Assembly: GCF_029852145.1 (NCBI RefSeq)
Contig: NC_079970.1
Span: 10,969,662-11,033,661 of the forward strand
DNA from: Microplitis mediator
Taxonomy: Eukaryota > Arthropoda > Insecta > Hymenoptera > Braconidae
Direction: 5' to 3'
DNA: 64,000 bases
In this document: positions 63,546 through 64,000 of the stretch, piece after piece
How positions within the stretch are numbered: position 1 is the stretch's first letter
Layout: each line of letters starts with the position of its first letter
Position numbers and translations under genes: made by a program
The notes under the pieces: model-generated
Told to the model about the DNA's origin: nothing
Database searches by the model: none
What the model saw: only the letters and a program-made list of their open reading frames with translations

Positions 63546-64000
63546 TTCTAAGAAAATTGAAAATTGAAAAAGGGAAGTTATTGGTTATGGTCAGATTTTC
63601 GAACATCAAATTTCTAACAGATTTTGACCATTTGAGGTTCTAGGAAGCTATTCTGATTAATGTCAAGATGATGTCCGAGTGTATGTAAGTACGTTCGAAT
63701 GTAAATATTATGTAACTTTTGAACGGGTAACCGATTTAGCTCGTTAAAGTGGTGTTCGAAGCGGCTCATCAATTCCAACAATTTTTGAGAAATTGAGCAT
63801 AATCGGTACCATACGTTCGGAGATATTTCAAGAGTAAAAATTGTTCAAAAATGTTTTTTTTTACTAACTTCTATCGTGCTCAATGAATTGATTCCAAAAT
63901 CGAATCAGCTCTGAAACTTTATTAACAGCGTCAAATGCCACCTCAACCATCAATATCGGTTAATTCATTCGAGAGAAACCGTTGTCGAAAAAATTGTGAA
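63546..64000 (+). repeat. Copy of the TTAACTTCCCGC dispersed repeat, cut by window end
   Basis: Contains AGGTTCTAGGAAGCTAT, GATGATGTCCGAGTGTATGT and the CACCTCAACCATCAATATCG block in the same order as 52,353-55,000. Confidence 0.75.

Overview
The window is AT-rich eukaryotic DNA that behaves like a transposon graveyard. It shows insect-type retroelements (BEL/Pao, CsRn1-type Ty3/gypsy, an env-bearing errantivirus-like element, a Dong/R4-type LINE, an I/LOA-type LINE), many foldback and inverted-repeat DNA elements, and short spliceosomal introns. I infer an insect, possibly a hymenopteran; the order is not proven by anything here. I see no convincing host protein-coding gene, rRNA operon, functional tRNA or CRISPR array.

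Layout. 1-5.6 kb: AT-rich DNA and a decayed BEL/Pao element on the minus strand. 5.7-15.6 kb: layered inverted-repeat elements with two tRNA-like sequences, a 5S-rRNA-like fragment and a solo LTR. 15,611-37,355: an older CsRn1-type Ty3/gypsy element (251-bp LTRs, tRNA-Trp primer site) split inside its integrase region by a very young 16.9-kb env-bearing element on the minus strand (19,156-36,014; 1,414-bp LTRs, AAAG target duplication, tRNA-Leu primer site). 37.4-39.1 kb: AT-palindrome elements. 39.3-43.0 kb: a Dong-like LINE sitting in a TAA microsatellite. 44.1-48.0 kb: an I/LOA-type LINE with a 12-bp target duplication. 48.7-61.5 kb: deeply nested foldback elements, two more solo LTRs and a mariner-like MITE. 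61.5-64 kb: no recognisable gene, then another dispersed repeat.

The young env-bearing element is the centrepiece. Its gag, pol and env frames are intact. Gag and pol are linked by a canonical -1 slippery heptamer. Pol carries two tandem aspartic protease domains, an RNase H whose catalytic acidic residues are largely replaced, a long acidic insert, a macro-domain-like segment and a complete DDE integrase. Between env and the 3' LTR lies a 4.5-kb segment holding at least three small spliced genes (119, 131 and about 135 codons) on the opposite strand. Each LTR carries five hairpins whose stems change in a compensatory way.

Two more patterns recur. First, at least ten elements here begin CCC and end GGG, have terminal inverted repeats, are flanked by 2-bp duplications and are filled with degenerate palindromic microrepeats. 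Second, two other solo LTRs of unrelated sequence also carry small hairpin arrays with compensatory changes. All matches were made by eye, without alignment software or database search.
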